A DNA stretch of 13,207 nucleotides from Rhodobacterales bacterium (lineage in GTDB: Bacteria; Pseudomonadota; Alphaproteobacteria; Rhodobacterales; Rhodobacteraceae): the NCBI GenBank assembly GCA_009992615.1, contig JAACVA010000063.1, positions 4,108 through 17,314 of the forward strand, read 5' to 3'. Shown here one piece after another: positions 1 to 7,606 of the stretch (position 1 is the stretch's first letter; each line of letters opens with the position of its first letter). Position numbers and translations under genes: made by a program. The notes beneath the pieces are model-generated. The model was not told where the DNA came from. It saw nothing but the letters and a program-made list of their open reading frames with translations, and made no database searches.

Positions 1-180
1 AATTCACGGCGCCGCATCTCCGGGCGCGGATCCGGTCTCGACTGTCTGCTGCGGTCCGGGCATGGTGGATCAGGCCGGTGCGCTATGTCTCTGCGTGCAG
101 GCTTGCGTGACGGATCTTGGCGGTTTCATGCGGACAACGCCCGACTGAACAGCCCGTGCGCCGTCAAAGCCGAACCCGAT

Positions 181-184
181 GGAG
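181..184 (+). promoter_or_regulatory. Ribosome binding site that decides the desaturase start
   Basis: GGAG lies six bases before the ATG at 191. The in-frame ATG at 179 has no comparable purine-rich motif upstream, and this GGAG would fall inside the gene if 179 were used. I therefore prefer 191 as the start. Confidence 0.6.
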
Positions 185-190
185 AGTGTC

Positions 191-1126
191 ATGGCCGCCC
201 CGATCACCACCCCCCTGACCCAGGCCCTGGCCGAACAGCGCCTGACCCGCGACGAGCTGCGCGCGCTGATGCAACGGCGCAACGGCCCTGCCCTGTTGCG
301 ACTGGCCATCTGGTTGGTGCTGGTGACTGCCACCGGCAGCCTGATCTGGCTTGCCCGGGATTCTTGGCTGATCTGGCCCGCGATGTTCCTGCACGGAATC
401 GTGTTGGTGCATCATTTTTCCCTGCAACATGAACGTGTGCATTACACGGTGTTCCGCACCCGTTGGCTGAACGATCTGGTGGGCAATATCTGTGGGCTGA
501 TCATCATCCTGCCACATCAGTTTTTCCGCTATGAACATTGCGACCACCACACCCATACCCAGATCACCGGCGATGATCCCGAAATGGTGCCGATGCCGCG
601 CAGCTGGGGGCAATACCTGTGGTATCTCAGCGCGATCCCCTATTGGCGCACCAAGATCACCGAGCTGGCCCGCCACGCCGCAGGCCGCCTGACCCCGGCC
701 GAACGGCGATTCACCCCCCGCTCGGCCGAGGCGGTGGTGATCCGCGAGGCTCGGCTGATGGTTGGCGCCTATGCCATACTGTTTGCCCTGATGACGACGG
801 GCGGCTGGTGGGCACCCTTGTGGTTCTGGCTGATCCCTCTGGCCCTGGGCGAACCCGTGATGCGGTTCATCCGGATGACTGAACATGTGGGCCGCCCCAC
901 CGTCGCCCAGATGTGCGACAACACCCGCACCAACATCGTGTCGCTGCCCTGGCGGTTTCTCTGCTGGAACATGAATTTCCACGCCGAACATCACTATGTC
1001 GCCTCGGTGCCGTTTCACGCGCTGCCCCGGTTGCATGAAAAACTGCGCGGTCATGTCCATGTGGAACCGGGCGGCTATGTCGGCGCCCACCGCGACATCG
1101 TGAACCAGTTGCGCGGCCATGGATGA
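191..1126 (+). CDS. Membrane fatty-acid-desaturase-family di-iron oxygenase (MocD-like)
   Basis: This 311-residue integral membrane protein carries the three histidine boxes of the membrane di-iron desaturase/hydroxylase superfamily: HxxxH at 80-84 (HERVH), HxxHH at 116-120 (HCDHH) and HxxHH at 264-268 (HAEHH). Hydrophobic segments lie around 37-55, 60-75, 98-110 and 190-220. The family uses oxygen and electrons to desaturate or hydroxylate lipids, hydrocarbons or other substrates at the membrane. The next gene overlaps it by 8 bases and encodes a Rieske ferredoxin, its probable electron donor. This pairing recalls MocD/MocE, the rhizopine O-demethylase pair of rhizobia, but no other rhizopine genes are visible, so the substrate is open. 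An ATG at 179 would add four residues; GGAG at 181 favours 191. Family assignment is firm, substrate unknown. Confidence 0.88.
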   Translation: MAAPITTPLTQALAEQRLTRDELRALMQRRNGPALLRLAIWLVLVTATGSLIWLARDSWLIWPAMFLHGIVLVHHFSLQHERVHYTVFRTRWLNDLVGNICGLIIILPHQFFRYEHCDHHTHTQITGDDPEMVPMPRSWGQYLWYLSAIPYWRTKITELARHAAGRLTPAERRFTPRSAEAVVIREARLMVGAYAILFALMTTGGWWAPLWFWLIPLALGEPVMRFIRMTEHVGRPTVAQMCDNTRTNIVSLPWRFLCWNMNFHAEHHYVASVPFHALPRLHEKLRGHVHVEPGGYVGAHRDIVNQLRGHG

Positions 1127-1433
1127 CGGCTGGCAAGATCTGATCGCGCTGACCGACCTGCACCGCGGTTGGGTCACGCGCGCCACGCTGGGCAACCGCG
1201 TTCTGGCGGTGCATGACACGCCCGGCGGCGTCTATGTGACGGCGGCGCTGTGCACCCATGGCGGGGCCGATCTGTGCGATGGCTATTTCGACGGCCACCT
1301 TATCGAATGCCCTCTGCATCAGGGCGCCTTTGACGTGCGCACCGGCGCGCCCATCGGCGCCCCGGCCACGCGCCCCCTGAAAACCTTTGCCGCCCGCGTT
1401 CTGAACGACCGTGTGCAGATCCGCCTGACCTGA
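1119..1433 (+). CDS. Rieske [2Fe-2S] ferredoxin (MocE-like)
   Basis: The protein is 104 residues and consists of a single Rieske domain. The cluster ligands are visible as C45-T-H47 and C64-P-L-H67, sixteen residues apart, in the arrangement typical of Rieske ferredoxins of oxygenase systems. It has no signal peptide or membrane segment, so it should be a soluble cytoplasmic electron carrier. Its start codon lies inside the end of the desaturase gene (8-base overlap), which implies translational coupling and a matched supply of both proteins. I infer that it passes electrons to the di-iron oxygenase. No ferredoxin reductase gene lies in the window, so the electron source would be encoded elsewhere. 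Length and ligands fit the MocE-type ferredoxins; a nitrite-reductase small-subunit-like Rieske protein is a less likely alternative. Confidence 0.88.
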   Translation: MDDGWQDLIALTDLHRGWVTRATLGNRVLAVHDTPGGVYVTAALCTHGGADLCDGYFDGHLIECPLHQGAFDVRTGAPIGAPATRPLKTFAARVLNDRVQIRLT

Positions 1434-1464
1434 CCCAACCTGACCAAACTGAAAGAACATAAAC

Positions 1465-2043
1465 ATGGCCGCATGGATTCACATGATACCGGACGATGAC
1501 GCCGACCCGCACCTGCGCGACGTGCTCGACATGGCCCGCACGCCGCATGGGACGGTAGACAATGTGATGCGGGTGCATTCCCTGCGCCCAAACACCATGG
1601 TTGGCCATGTGAAATTGTACCGCGCCTGCCTGCACGACGACACCAACACCCTGCCCATGTGGTTGCAGGAGGTGATCAGTTCTTATGTGTCGGTGCTGAA
1701 CACCTGCCCGTATTCCTATGCCAACCACTGGTCGAACGCCGCGCACCTGATCGGTGCCCCTGATCGCGCGGCGGCGGTCGAGGCGGCGTTGCAGGCCCGC
1801 CGCCCCGGTGATGTGTTTGACGGGCGCGACCTGGCTCTGCTGGTCTATACCGAAAAGCTGACGCTGCGCCCGGCCGAGATGGTGCAGGGCGATGTGCAGG
1901 CCCTGCGCGATGCAGGGCTGGACGATGGTCAGATTCTGGAGGCGAACCAGATCATCGGCTATTTCAACTACGTCAACCGGCTGTTGAACGGGCTGGGGGT
2001 GACCACCGATGGCGATGTCGTGGGGTATTACGCCAAGGACTGA
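1465..2043 (+). CDS. AhpD-like / carboxymuconolactone-decarboxylase-family protein with altered CxxC
   Basis: This 192-residue, mostly helical soluble protein resembles the 'uncharacterised peroxidase-related' branch of the AhpD/CMD family: an N-terminal W-I-x-x-I-P-x-x-D segment, then a helix leading into the redox motif. AhpD proteins normally read ExxxxxxxxxxxCxxCxxxH. Here the motif is C81-P-Y-S84-Y-A-N-H88, with E69 upstream, so the second cysteine is serine. Ordinary disulfide peroxidase chemistry would therefore be impaired or different. It follows the Rieske gene by 31 bases on the same strand and is probably the last gene of that operon. Its start is preceded only by a weak AAAGAA. 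A role in removing peroxide from uncoupled oxygenase turnover, or in a later catabolic step, is inference. It ends 9 bases before the convergent nitrilase gene. Confidence 0.78.
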   Translation: MAAWIHMIPDDDADPHLRDVLDMARTPHGTVDNVMRVHSLRPNTMVGHVKLYRACLHDDTNTLPMWLQEVISSYVSVLNTCPYSYANHWSNAAHLIGAPDRAAAVEAALQARRPGDVFDGRDLALLVYTEKLTLRPAEMVQGDVQALRDAGLDDGQILEANQIIGYFNYVNRLLNGLGVTTDGDVVGYYAKD

Positions 2044-2052
2044 GCGGCGATC

Positions 2053-2919
2053 TTAGGCATCAGGTTCAGACTGGGCGATGTGGTGAAATGTATAGGGGCG
2101 GCCATGGCGCAATGACGGGATCTGTCGGCGCGCCGCCGTCACCTCACCCAGTTCAAGGCTGATTATGGTAAGACCCGGCGTTTCGCCGTCCAGTTCGGCC
2201 AGAATGCTGCCCCAAGGATTGACGATCATCGAATGGCCATAGGTGGCGCGCCCGTCATCGTGCAGGCCCACCTGGGCCGGGGCAATCACAAAGGCACCGT
2301 TTTCGATGGCACGGGCGCGCAACAGGGTTTCCCAATGGGCCTGGCCCGTGGGAACGGTAAACGCCGAAGGCACGAACAACATCGTCGCCCCCGCCATGGC
2401 ATAATCGCGGAACAGCTGTGGAAACCGCAGATCGTAACAGATCGTCATGCCCAGCGGCCCCCAGGGCGTCTCGGCCATCACCGCCCGCGCACCGGGGGCA
2501 TAGCGACGCGATTCGCCGGTGGCCGGTTTGCCATCAAGAAAGATGTCAAACAGGTGGATCTTGTCATAGCTGGCGGCGATTTCACCTGTGGGCGCGATCA
2601 GATCCGCGTGGTTCAGGAACCGCCGCCCTTCAGGGCCATCCGGCCCGGAAACAGGGGTTGATCCCGTGTGAATCCACAATCCATGACGCGCCGCCGCATC
2701 ACGACAGGCGGCGACGAACGGATCATCGGCATGGGGCACCACCTGGGCCAGCGCATCGTCACGGTCACGGATGCACAGCCCCGCCACCTCGGGCAGGGCC
2801 AGCATCTGCGCCCCGTCAGCGGCCGCGCGTGCCGCGGCGTCCTGCATCCAGGCGATGTTGCCGGCGTGCCGGTTGGTCGATGTCATCTGTGCCACGCACA
2901 GGCGCAGGGTGTTTGCCAT
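2053..2919 (-). CDS. Nitrilase-superfamily carbon-nitrogen hydrolase (Nit1/Nit2-like amidase)
   Basis: The protein has 288 residues, the usual size for Nit-type omega-amidases. The Glu-Lys-Cys triad is present: E44 in LPEVAG, K120 in YDKIHLFD and C161 in ICYDLRFP. These contexts match the Nit1/Nit2 branch, which hydrolyses deaminated glutathione or alpha-keto-acid amides, better than true nitrilases. No signal peptide is seen, so it should be cytoplasmic. The open frame runs upstream to 3060, but I place the start at 2919 because GGAGG lies just before that ATG and homology-like sequence (AQMTSTNRHAGN) begins right after it. It is convergent with the AhpD-like gene and divergent from the YiiX-like gene 228 bases away. 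It appears to be transcribed alone. The exact amide substrate cannot be read from the sequence. Confidence 0.88.
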   Translation of the reverse strand: MANTLRLCVAQMTSTNRHAGNIAWMQDAAARAAADGAQMLALPEVAGLCIRDRDDALAQVVPHADDPFVAACRDAAARHGLWIHTGSTPVSGPDGPEGRRFLNHADLIAPTGEIAASYDKIHLFDIFLDGKPATGESRRYAPGARAVMAETPWGPLGMTICYDLRFPQLFRDYAMAGATMLFVPSAFTVPTGQAHWETLLRARAIENGAFVIAPAQVGLHDDGRATYGHSMIVNPWGSILAELDGETPGLTIISLELGEVTAARRQIPSLRHGRPYTFHHIAQSEPDA

Positions 2920-2923
2920 GGGG

Positions 2924-2928
2924 CCTCC
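2924..2928 (-). promoter_or_regulatory. Ribosome binding site of the nitrilase-family gene
   Basis: A perfect GGAGG on the minus strand sits four bases before the ATG at 2919. It supports that start over the longer open frame beginning at 3060. Confidence 0.65.
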
Positions 2929-3106
2929 GTTACAGCCGGATTCATCGTGGAAGGGTTTCGGCCAAATGGAAAGTGGGTTGCGTTTTCCTCCACTCAAAAA
3001 ACCAATGAAAGGCCAAACGATGCCCCAACAAATAACCCGGCATTGAATGCGGTGGAGCATCCCGGAAAAGTGACGCCTTCAGACCAGTCTGTAACGCTTT
3101 GCGCCC

Positions 3107-3135
3107 TTGCAAGTCTTTACGATGCCACACAATAT
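3107..3135 (+). promoter_or_regulatory. Possible promoter of the YiiX-like gene
   Basis: TTGCAA (3107-3112) and CAATAT (3130-3135) are 17 bases apart, upstream of the ATG at 3148 in the divergent region. The -10 match is poor and the implied leader is only a few bases long, so this is a weak candidate. Confidence 0.2.
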
Positions 3136-3147
3136 CGACCAAGGCTC

Positions 3148-3978
3148 ATGTCGAATAACCGCACACCATGGCTGGACAGGCAGCTTGATCGGATCGGTCA
3201 ACACCTTGCCGCCAAACTGAACCGGCCCAGCTCCGGGTACGAACCCTATACGCCATCCGATTTTGCCACGCTTGGGCGCGTGCTGCGCCCCGGTGACGTT
3301 CTGTTGGTCGAGGGGGGCGAACGGATTTCGACCGCAATCAAGTATCTGACCCAATCAACCTGGTCCCATGCGGCATTGTATGTCGGCGATCACCTGCCCG
3401 CACCTGGCGATGGCTCGGCGCCGCATCACCTGATCGAGGTAAACCTCGGTGAGGGGTGCGTGTCGGCACCACTGTCCAAATATGCGACGTACAACACCCG
3501 CATCTGCCGCCCCGTCGGTCTGACCGAAAACGAGTGCAGAAAGGTTACCGCGTTCATGATCGCGCGGATCGGTCTTGAATACGATCTGCGCAATATAGTC
3601 GACCTGCTGCGCTATTTTCTGCCCACGCCGCCCGTGCCGGTACGCTGGCGGCGGCGGATGCTGGCCTTTGGGTCGGGTGATCCGACGCGGGCGATCTGTT
3701 CATCCTTGATCGCGCAGGCGTTTCAGTCGGTGCGCTATCCGATCCTGCCCGATGTGACCAAAGTGAAGGCGCGCAGGGGATCGCGCCACGCGCGCAAAGA
3801 GATCCTGCACATCCGGCACCATTCCTTGTTCGCCCCGCGGGATTTCGATCTGTCGCCCTATTTCGAAATCGTGAAGCCGCATATTGCCGGCGGCTTCGAC
3901 CATCGTCGTCTGACCTGGGCGCCACCCCCTGTAACCGCAGCGGTGCAGGGTCCTGGCCAACCCCGAGGTGACACCTGA
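3148..3978 (+). CDS. YiiX/YebB-type permuted papain-fold hydrolase (NlpC/P60 superfamily)
   Basis: From the ATG at 3148 the protein has 276 residues. It shows the circularly permuted papain-like layout: a 'RPGDVLLVEG' strand at 47-56, histidine H74 in WSHAALYVG, an acidic residue E97 in LIEVN, a G-x-x-Y-D element (142-146), and the nucleophile candidate C184 in AICSSLIAQAF. In permuted members the His precedes the Cys, as here. These proteins are thought to cleave amide or thioester bonds in lipids, peptides or cell-wall material; the substrate of this one is unknown. There is no clear signal peptide, so a cytoplasmic site is likely. The same frame is open back to 2668, but that part overlaps the nitrilase gene on the other strand and is not protein-like. 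Only a weak AAGG precedes 3148, so the start is less certain than the family. Confidence 0.75.
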   Translation: MSNNRTPWLDRQLDRIGQHLAAKLNRPSSGYEPYTPSDFATLGRVLRPGDVLLVEGGERISTAIKYLTQSTWSHAALYVGDHLPAPGDGSAPHHLIEVNLGEGCVSAPLSKYATYNTRICRPVGLTENECRKVTAFMIARIGLEYDLRNIVDLLRYFLPTPPVPVRWRRRMLAFGSGDPTRAICSSLIAQAFQSVRYPILPDVTKVKARRGSRHARKEILHIRHHSLFAPRDFDLSPYFEIVKPHIAGGFDHRRLTWAPPPVTAAVQGPGQPRGDT

Positions 3979-3996
3979 CTGCGGCCCTCAGGCACC

Positions 3997-4659
3997 TTAT
4001 GCGCGCCCGGATCGCACCGGAAAGGAACCAAGATCAACAACCGGGCCACCCGTGGCCTCGGCATCGGCAGGATCATGGGTGACCATCAGCGCCGGTATGT
4101 TGCGCAGACGGATATGCGCAAAGGTAAAATCGCGCATCTCGGACCGCAGCGCAGCGTCAAGTTTTGAAAACGGCTCGTCCAGCAACAGCGCCCTTGGTTC
4201 GGCCAGAAGCGTGCGCATCAGGGCCGCCCGCGCCCGTTGCCCCCCCGACAGCGTTGCCGGATCGCGGTCGTAAAGCCCCGACAGGCCGGCAAGGCCCAGC
4301 GCGGCGGTCACCGCCGCGCGCCGGGCGGCACGCCCACGCACAGATCGCGCCAGACCGAAGGCCAGATTGTCGCCAACCGAAAGATGCGGAAACAGCACCG
4401 CATCCTGAAACATCAACCCGATGCGCCGCGCCTCGGCGGGCAATCCTGCGATGTCTTTGCCTTCAAGCAGCACCCGCCCGGTCAGAGTGAACCCGGCATC
4501 CAGATGCCCGCCAATCCCATCCAGCAATGTCGATTTACCGATGCCTGACGGCCCCATGACAGTGGCAATTTCGCCGGGCCGTACCGTCAGGGTCAGCGGT
4601 GAAAACAGCGGTGCCGCCTCGCCAAGGCGCAGCGAAATGTCGATCAGGGCCAGTGTCAT
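3997..4659 (-). CDS. ynjD: ABC transporter ATP-binding protein, YnjD-like
   Basis: This 220-residue nucleotide-binding subunit has all the ABC ATPase motifs: Walker A GPSGIGKST (36-44), Q-loop Q85 in LMFQD, signature LSGGQ (137-141), Walker B LLLDEP (158-163) and switch histidine H195 in VTHDP. It is short because it lacks the C-terminal regulatory domain seen in MalK- or PotA-type ATPases. E. coli YnjD is about the same length. It should sit on the cytoplasmic face and power the permease encoded just upstream. The ATG at 4659 overlaps the permease stop as ATGA, and GAGG lies about seven bases before it. The frame stays open to 4956, but that part is a shadow of the permease. It is convergent with the YiiX-like gene, 18 bases apart. 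The thiamine ATPase ThiQ is a related alternative, but the gene set fits ynj better. Confidence 0.85.
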   Translation of the reverse strand: MTLALIDISLRLGEAAPLFSPLTLTVRPGEIATVMGPSGIGKSTLLDGIGGHLDAGFTLTGRVLLEGKDIAGLPAEARRIGLMFQDAVLFPHLSVGDNLAFGLARSVRGRAARRAAVTAALGLAGLSGLYDRDPATLSGGQRARAALMRTLLAEPRALLLDEPFSKLDAALRSEMRDFTFAHIRLRNIPALMVTHDPADAEATGGPVVDLGSFPVRSGRA

Positions 4660-6371
4660 CCCGCCGCCTCGCCCGACAGGGCGCGGCGGTTGCGGTGCAC
4701 CAGCGCGGGAATCATGAAGGCCGCGGCATAGGCGGCAAAAGGCAGACCGGCCTGAAGCGTGGCATAAACGCCGGTGATCCGCCGGTCCGAGGACGACGAC
4801 AGGGTAACGGCCTCGGTCGTGAGCGTGGCGATGCGCCCTGCCCCCATGAACAGCGTCGGCAGGTACTGCGCCACCGACACGGCCACACCGATGGCGGCCG
4901 CCGTCAGCAGCGGCGTCAGCAGGACCGGCAGCTTGACTGCGAACAGACGCCGCCACGGTCCGGCGCCCAGCGATCCGGCCACCCGCGCAAGCCGTGGGTC
5001 AAGCGCGCGCCAGGGATCCGACAGCGCGATCATCACATAGGGAAAGACAAACAGCGCCTGCGCCCAGATCACGGCAACCAGACCGCCAGACAGCCCGATC
5101 CGCAAGAACACCACGTTCAGCCCGTACAGAAATGCGATCTGTGGCACCAGAAGCGGCAGGTAAATCAGCGCCTCGGCCCAGCGGGCGCGCGCGCTGCGCG
5201 CACGGTCCTCGCCCTCGAGCCAGGCAATCGCCAGAACAAGCGCGGCTGCGGTGCTGGCCAAGGCCAACACGATCGTGGTCGTCAGCGCCCTGGCCCAGCC
5301 GGTGCCGGGCGTGCCCCAGGCCCGCAATGACCAGCTGTCAGGCAACAGCATCGGCCAGGGCCAGCGCCACGCCAGCGACCAGACCAAGAGAGATGCCATC
5401 GCCAGCGTTCCCAGCGCCATGAGCAGCATGGTCAGGCCCGTGGCCAGCAGCAGCCCCGGCTCGGCCGAAACGCCCCGCCCGCCACGCCGGATCCACCACA
5501 GGCCGATGACCCGGCCCAGCCGCTCCAACGCCAGTATCCCGACAAAACACAGCGCCACCCCCACACCTTGCAACAGTGCCCCCGCCGAGGCCGGCAGGAT
5601 CTGGGTGATGTCGGGCGCCGAAAACAACCGCAGCAACATCACGGCCAGTGTCGGCGGGTTCGACGGCCCAAGGATCAGCGCCATGTCGACCACCGACAGG
5701 GAATAGGCCAGCACCACCATCACCGGCAACCGGATCAGCGGCCAGACCTGCGGCATGATCACCTTGATCCAGACAAGCCCCCGCCCATAGCCCAGCGACC
5801 GGCCCGCCGTCAGATGGGCGCGCACCGGGATCTGGCTGAGCGCCGACAGGATGACCAGCAACAGGAACGGCACTTCTTTCACCATCAGCCCAAGGATGAG
5901 GGCCAGCCCCCAGGGATCGTTCCCCGTGGTCAGCATGGGCGGTCGGTCCCATCCGGCCAGCGGCGCCAGCGCACGGGCGATCCAGCCCGAAGGCGAGATC
6001 AGAAACAACAGCCCGATGGCCAGGGCCGCATGGGGCGCGGCCAGAAACGGGGTCAGCATCCGGCCGCTTGACCGGCGGCTCATCCGGCCGTGGACGGCGG
6101 CACAAAACCCAACGGCCAACAGCAGCGACAGCGCCGTCGCGCCAAGACCGGTCGTCAGGGACAACCGCAGGCTGGTGGCGATACCGGGCATAGTGGCAAG
6201 CGCGCGCCAAGGGGCCAGCGACAGCTCGGTCGCGCCAATGGCGGGCAGCACGCCAAAACCGGCACGGCCGGTTTCCCAAAGCCCCCCCAGAATGGGCAGG
6301 ACGATCGCGGCAAGAACAACGGTCAGAACGCCCCCGCGCAGGATCTTGCCATCGCGTGTGGCCCTGTTCAC
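4656..6371 (-). CDS. ynjC: ABC transporter permease, fused double domain, YnjC-like
   Basis: From a GTG start the protein has 571 residues and contains two permease halves in one chain. Each half has about six hydrophobic segments and a cytoplasmic EAA-type loop: AGRSLGYGRG near 189-198 and VAGSLGAGPWRR near 464-475. The two halves form the inner-membrane channel, so a single gene supplies both permease domains. E. coli YnjC is likewise a double permease. I chose GTG at 6371 because it overlaps the binding-protein stop as GTGA, mirroring the ATGA junction at the other end. A TTG at 6392 would add seven residues and is less likely. The fused layout also occurs in iron (FbpB) and thiamine (ThiP) importers. 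The neighbouring YnjB- and YnjF-like genes decide the assignment here. Confidence 0.85.
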   Translation of the reverse strand: MNRATRDGKILRGGVLTVVLAAIVLPILGGLWETGRAGFGVLPAIGATELSLAPWRALATMPGIATSLRLSLTTGLGATALSLLLAVGFCAAVHGRMSRRSSGRMLTPFLAAPHAALAIGLLFLISPSGWIARALAPLAGWDRPPMLTTGNDPWGLALILGLMVKEVPFLLLVILSALSQIPVRAHLTAGRSLGYGRGLVWIKVIMPQVWPLIRLPVMVVLAYSLSVVDMALILGPSNPPTLAVMLLRLFSAPDITQILPASAGALLQGVGVALCFVGILALERLGRVIGLWWIRRGGRGVSAEPGLLLATGLTMLLMALGTLAMASLLVWSLAWRWPWPMLLPDSWSLRAWGTPGTGWARALTTTIVLALASTAAALVLAIAWLEGEDRARSARARWAEALIYLPLLVPQIAFLYGLNVVFLRIGLSGGLVAVIWAQALFVFPYVMIALSDPWRALDPRLARVAGSLGAGPWRRLFAVKLPVLLTPLLTAAAIGVAVSVAQYLPTLFMGAGRIATLTTEAVTLSSSSDRRITGVYATLQAGLPFAAYAAAFMIPALVHRNRRALSGEAAG

Positions 6372-7555
6372 CGGGTATAGCGCCGCGCCCAATCCTCGGT
6401 CAGGCGTGTCATCCAGCTGGGGTGCGGCTCGGGCAGGGTCGGACCGAGATCCTCCAGCTTGGGCAGTGCGGGCGCCGCAGGCAGCGCATCGAAGGCCGCG
6501 CGCGCGTCACCGTCCAGCCGCGCCGGATCGAGGACCGAGAACGATCCCAGAACCTCGATGTTCTGCATCCGCGCCTGCACCGCCGGATCGAGCAGGAAAT
6601 TCGCCACAACCTGTGCGCCTTGCGCATTGGCCGCATTATAGGGAATGGCGACAAAGCTGATGTTGCCGATCGTACCGCCTTCGGGCACGAAAACCCGGGC
6701 GGTGTCAGGCAGAAGGCCCTGCGCGATCGCCGCCGCTGTCGAGGCGGGGTCAAAAGACATGGCGATGTCGACTTCCCCATCGTTGAGAAGTTGCTGTTGC
6801 ACGCTTTCGTTTTCCGGAAACGCCATCCCGCCCCGCCACATGTTCGGGCGCAACGCGTCATACCAGGCCCAAAGCGGCGCGGTTTGGGTGGCAAAGGCGG
6901 CGTCAGTCACCGGCGCCAGCAGGGCGGCCGGATCGGGCGCCAGTTCGATCAGCGCCTGTTTCAGAAATGTCGCCCCCATGAAGTTGGACGGGTCGGGATG
7001 GGTGAAACGGCCCGGATGCGCCGCCGCCCAATCGACAAAGCCCGCTATGGTTTGCGGCGTGGCGGCAACGCGGGCACTGTCAAAGGTGAAAACGAATTTC
7101 GCCAATCGCCACGGGCTTTCCATGCCATCGACCGGAACGGTGAAATCAAGAGAGGCCGCCGCCTGCGCCGACAGGTCAAGATAGCGGGCATTCGGCAAAT
7201 CCGCGACAAACGGGCCGAACAACAGCTTTTGTTCCTTCATCGTCAGAAAATTCGGCCCATTGATCCAGATCAGATCGACCGACCCGCCTGTATCCCGCCC
7301 GGCGGTCCGTTCCGCGATCACCCGGGTCACCGCTTCGGCGGTGTCGGTCAGGCGGACATGCGCCACCGAAACGCCATAGCGTTCTTCGGTCTGTTCGCCC
7401 ACCCAGGCGATGAAGGCGTTGGTGCGCGCATCCCCGCCCCAGGCGTTCCAATAAACGGTCTGCCCACGCGCCGCGGCAAGTGTTTCGGCCCAGCCGGCGA
7501 ATGCGGGCTGGCCAAAAAGGACGGCCAGCAAGGAAAGGATCACGTTCAGTCGCAT
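6368..7555 (-). CDS. ynjB: Periplasmic solute-binding protein, YnjB-like
   Basis: The 395-residue product begins with a signal peptide: positively charged MRLN, a hydrophobic core, then AFA at 18-20 before a likely cleavage site at G21. There is no lipobox, so the mature protein should be free in the periplasm. Features such as QTVYWNAWGG (32-41) and DLIWINGPNF match E. coli YnjB (about 388 residues) as I remember it. It should capture the substrate and hand it to the YnjC/YnjD transporter. The ligand of YnjB-type proteins is not established to my knowledge; the fold resembles extracellular family 1-type binders of small polar or charged solutes. It lies 51 bases downstream of the ynjF-like gene and its stop overlaps the permease start. 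The upstream ribosome binding site is weak. Confidence 0.87.
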   Translation of the reverse strand: MRLNVILSLLAVLFGQPAFAGWAETLAAARGQTVYWNAWGGDARTNAFIAWVGEQTEERYGVSVAHVRLTDTAEAVTRVIAERTAGRDTGGSVDLIWINGPNFLTMKEQKLLFGPFVADLPNARYLDLSAQAAASLDFTVPVDGMESPWRLAKFVFTFDSARVAATPQTIAGFVDWAAAHPGRFTHPDPSNFMGATFLKQALIELAPDPAALLAPVTDAAFATQTAPLWAWYDALRPNMWRGGMAFPENESVQQQLLNDGEVDIAMSFDPASTAAAIAQGLLPDTARVFVPEGGTIGNISFVAIPYNAANAQGAQVVANFLLDPAVQARMQNIEVLGSFSVLDPARLDGDARAAFDALPAAPALPKLEDLGPTLPEPHPSWMTRLTEDWARRYTR

Positions 7556-7566
7556 CAGGTGTTCTC

Positions 7567-7582
7567 GTTCATTGGTTCATTG
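7567..7582. repeat. Perfect 8-base tandem duplication
   Basis: GTTCATTG occurs twice in direct succession (7567-7574 and 7575-7582) in the 51-base gap between the ynjF-like and ynjB-like genes. It could be a small slippage product or a site for a protein; nothing else supports a function. Confidence 0.5.
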
Positions 7583-7606
7583 GTGAAAAAGACCGCCACC
7601 GCTGTC

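Noticed and set aside
164..1219. Long minus-strand open frame of 351 codons
   Set aside because: It lies opposite the desaturase and the start of the Rieske gene, is rich in Gln, His, Gly and Arg with no recognisable motif, and is the usual antisense artefact of GC-rich coding DNA.
1426..1445. Three TGACC copies around the Rieske stop codon
   Set aside because: Five-base repeats in GC-rich DNA are expected by chance, and they have no regular spacing that would suggest a binding array.
1465..2043. Treating the AhpD-like gene as the missing ynjA of the ynj unit
   Set aside because: E. coli YnjA is also in the carboxymuconolactone-decarboxylase superfamily, but it keeps a CxxC motif and belongs to a different branch. 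The gene here is on the other strand in a separate operon.
2668..3147. N-terminal extension of the YiiX-like protein in the same open frame
   Set aside because: Its first part is antisense to the nitrilase-family gene and the rest covers the divergent promoter region; it has no family-like sequence before the ATG at 3148.
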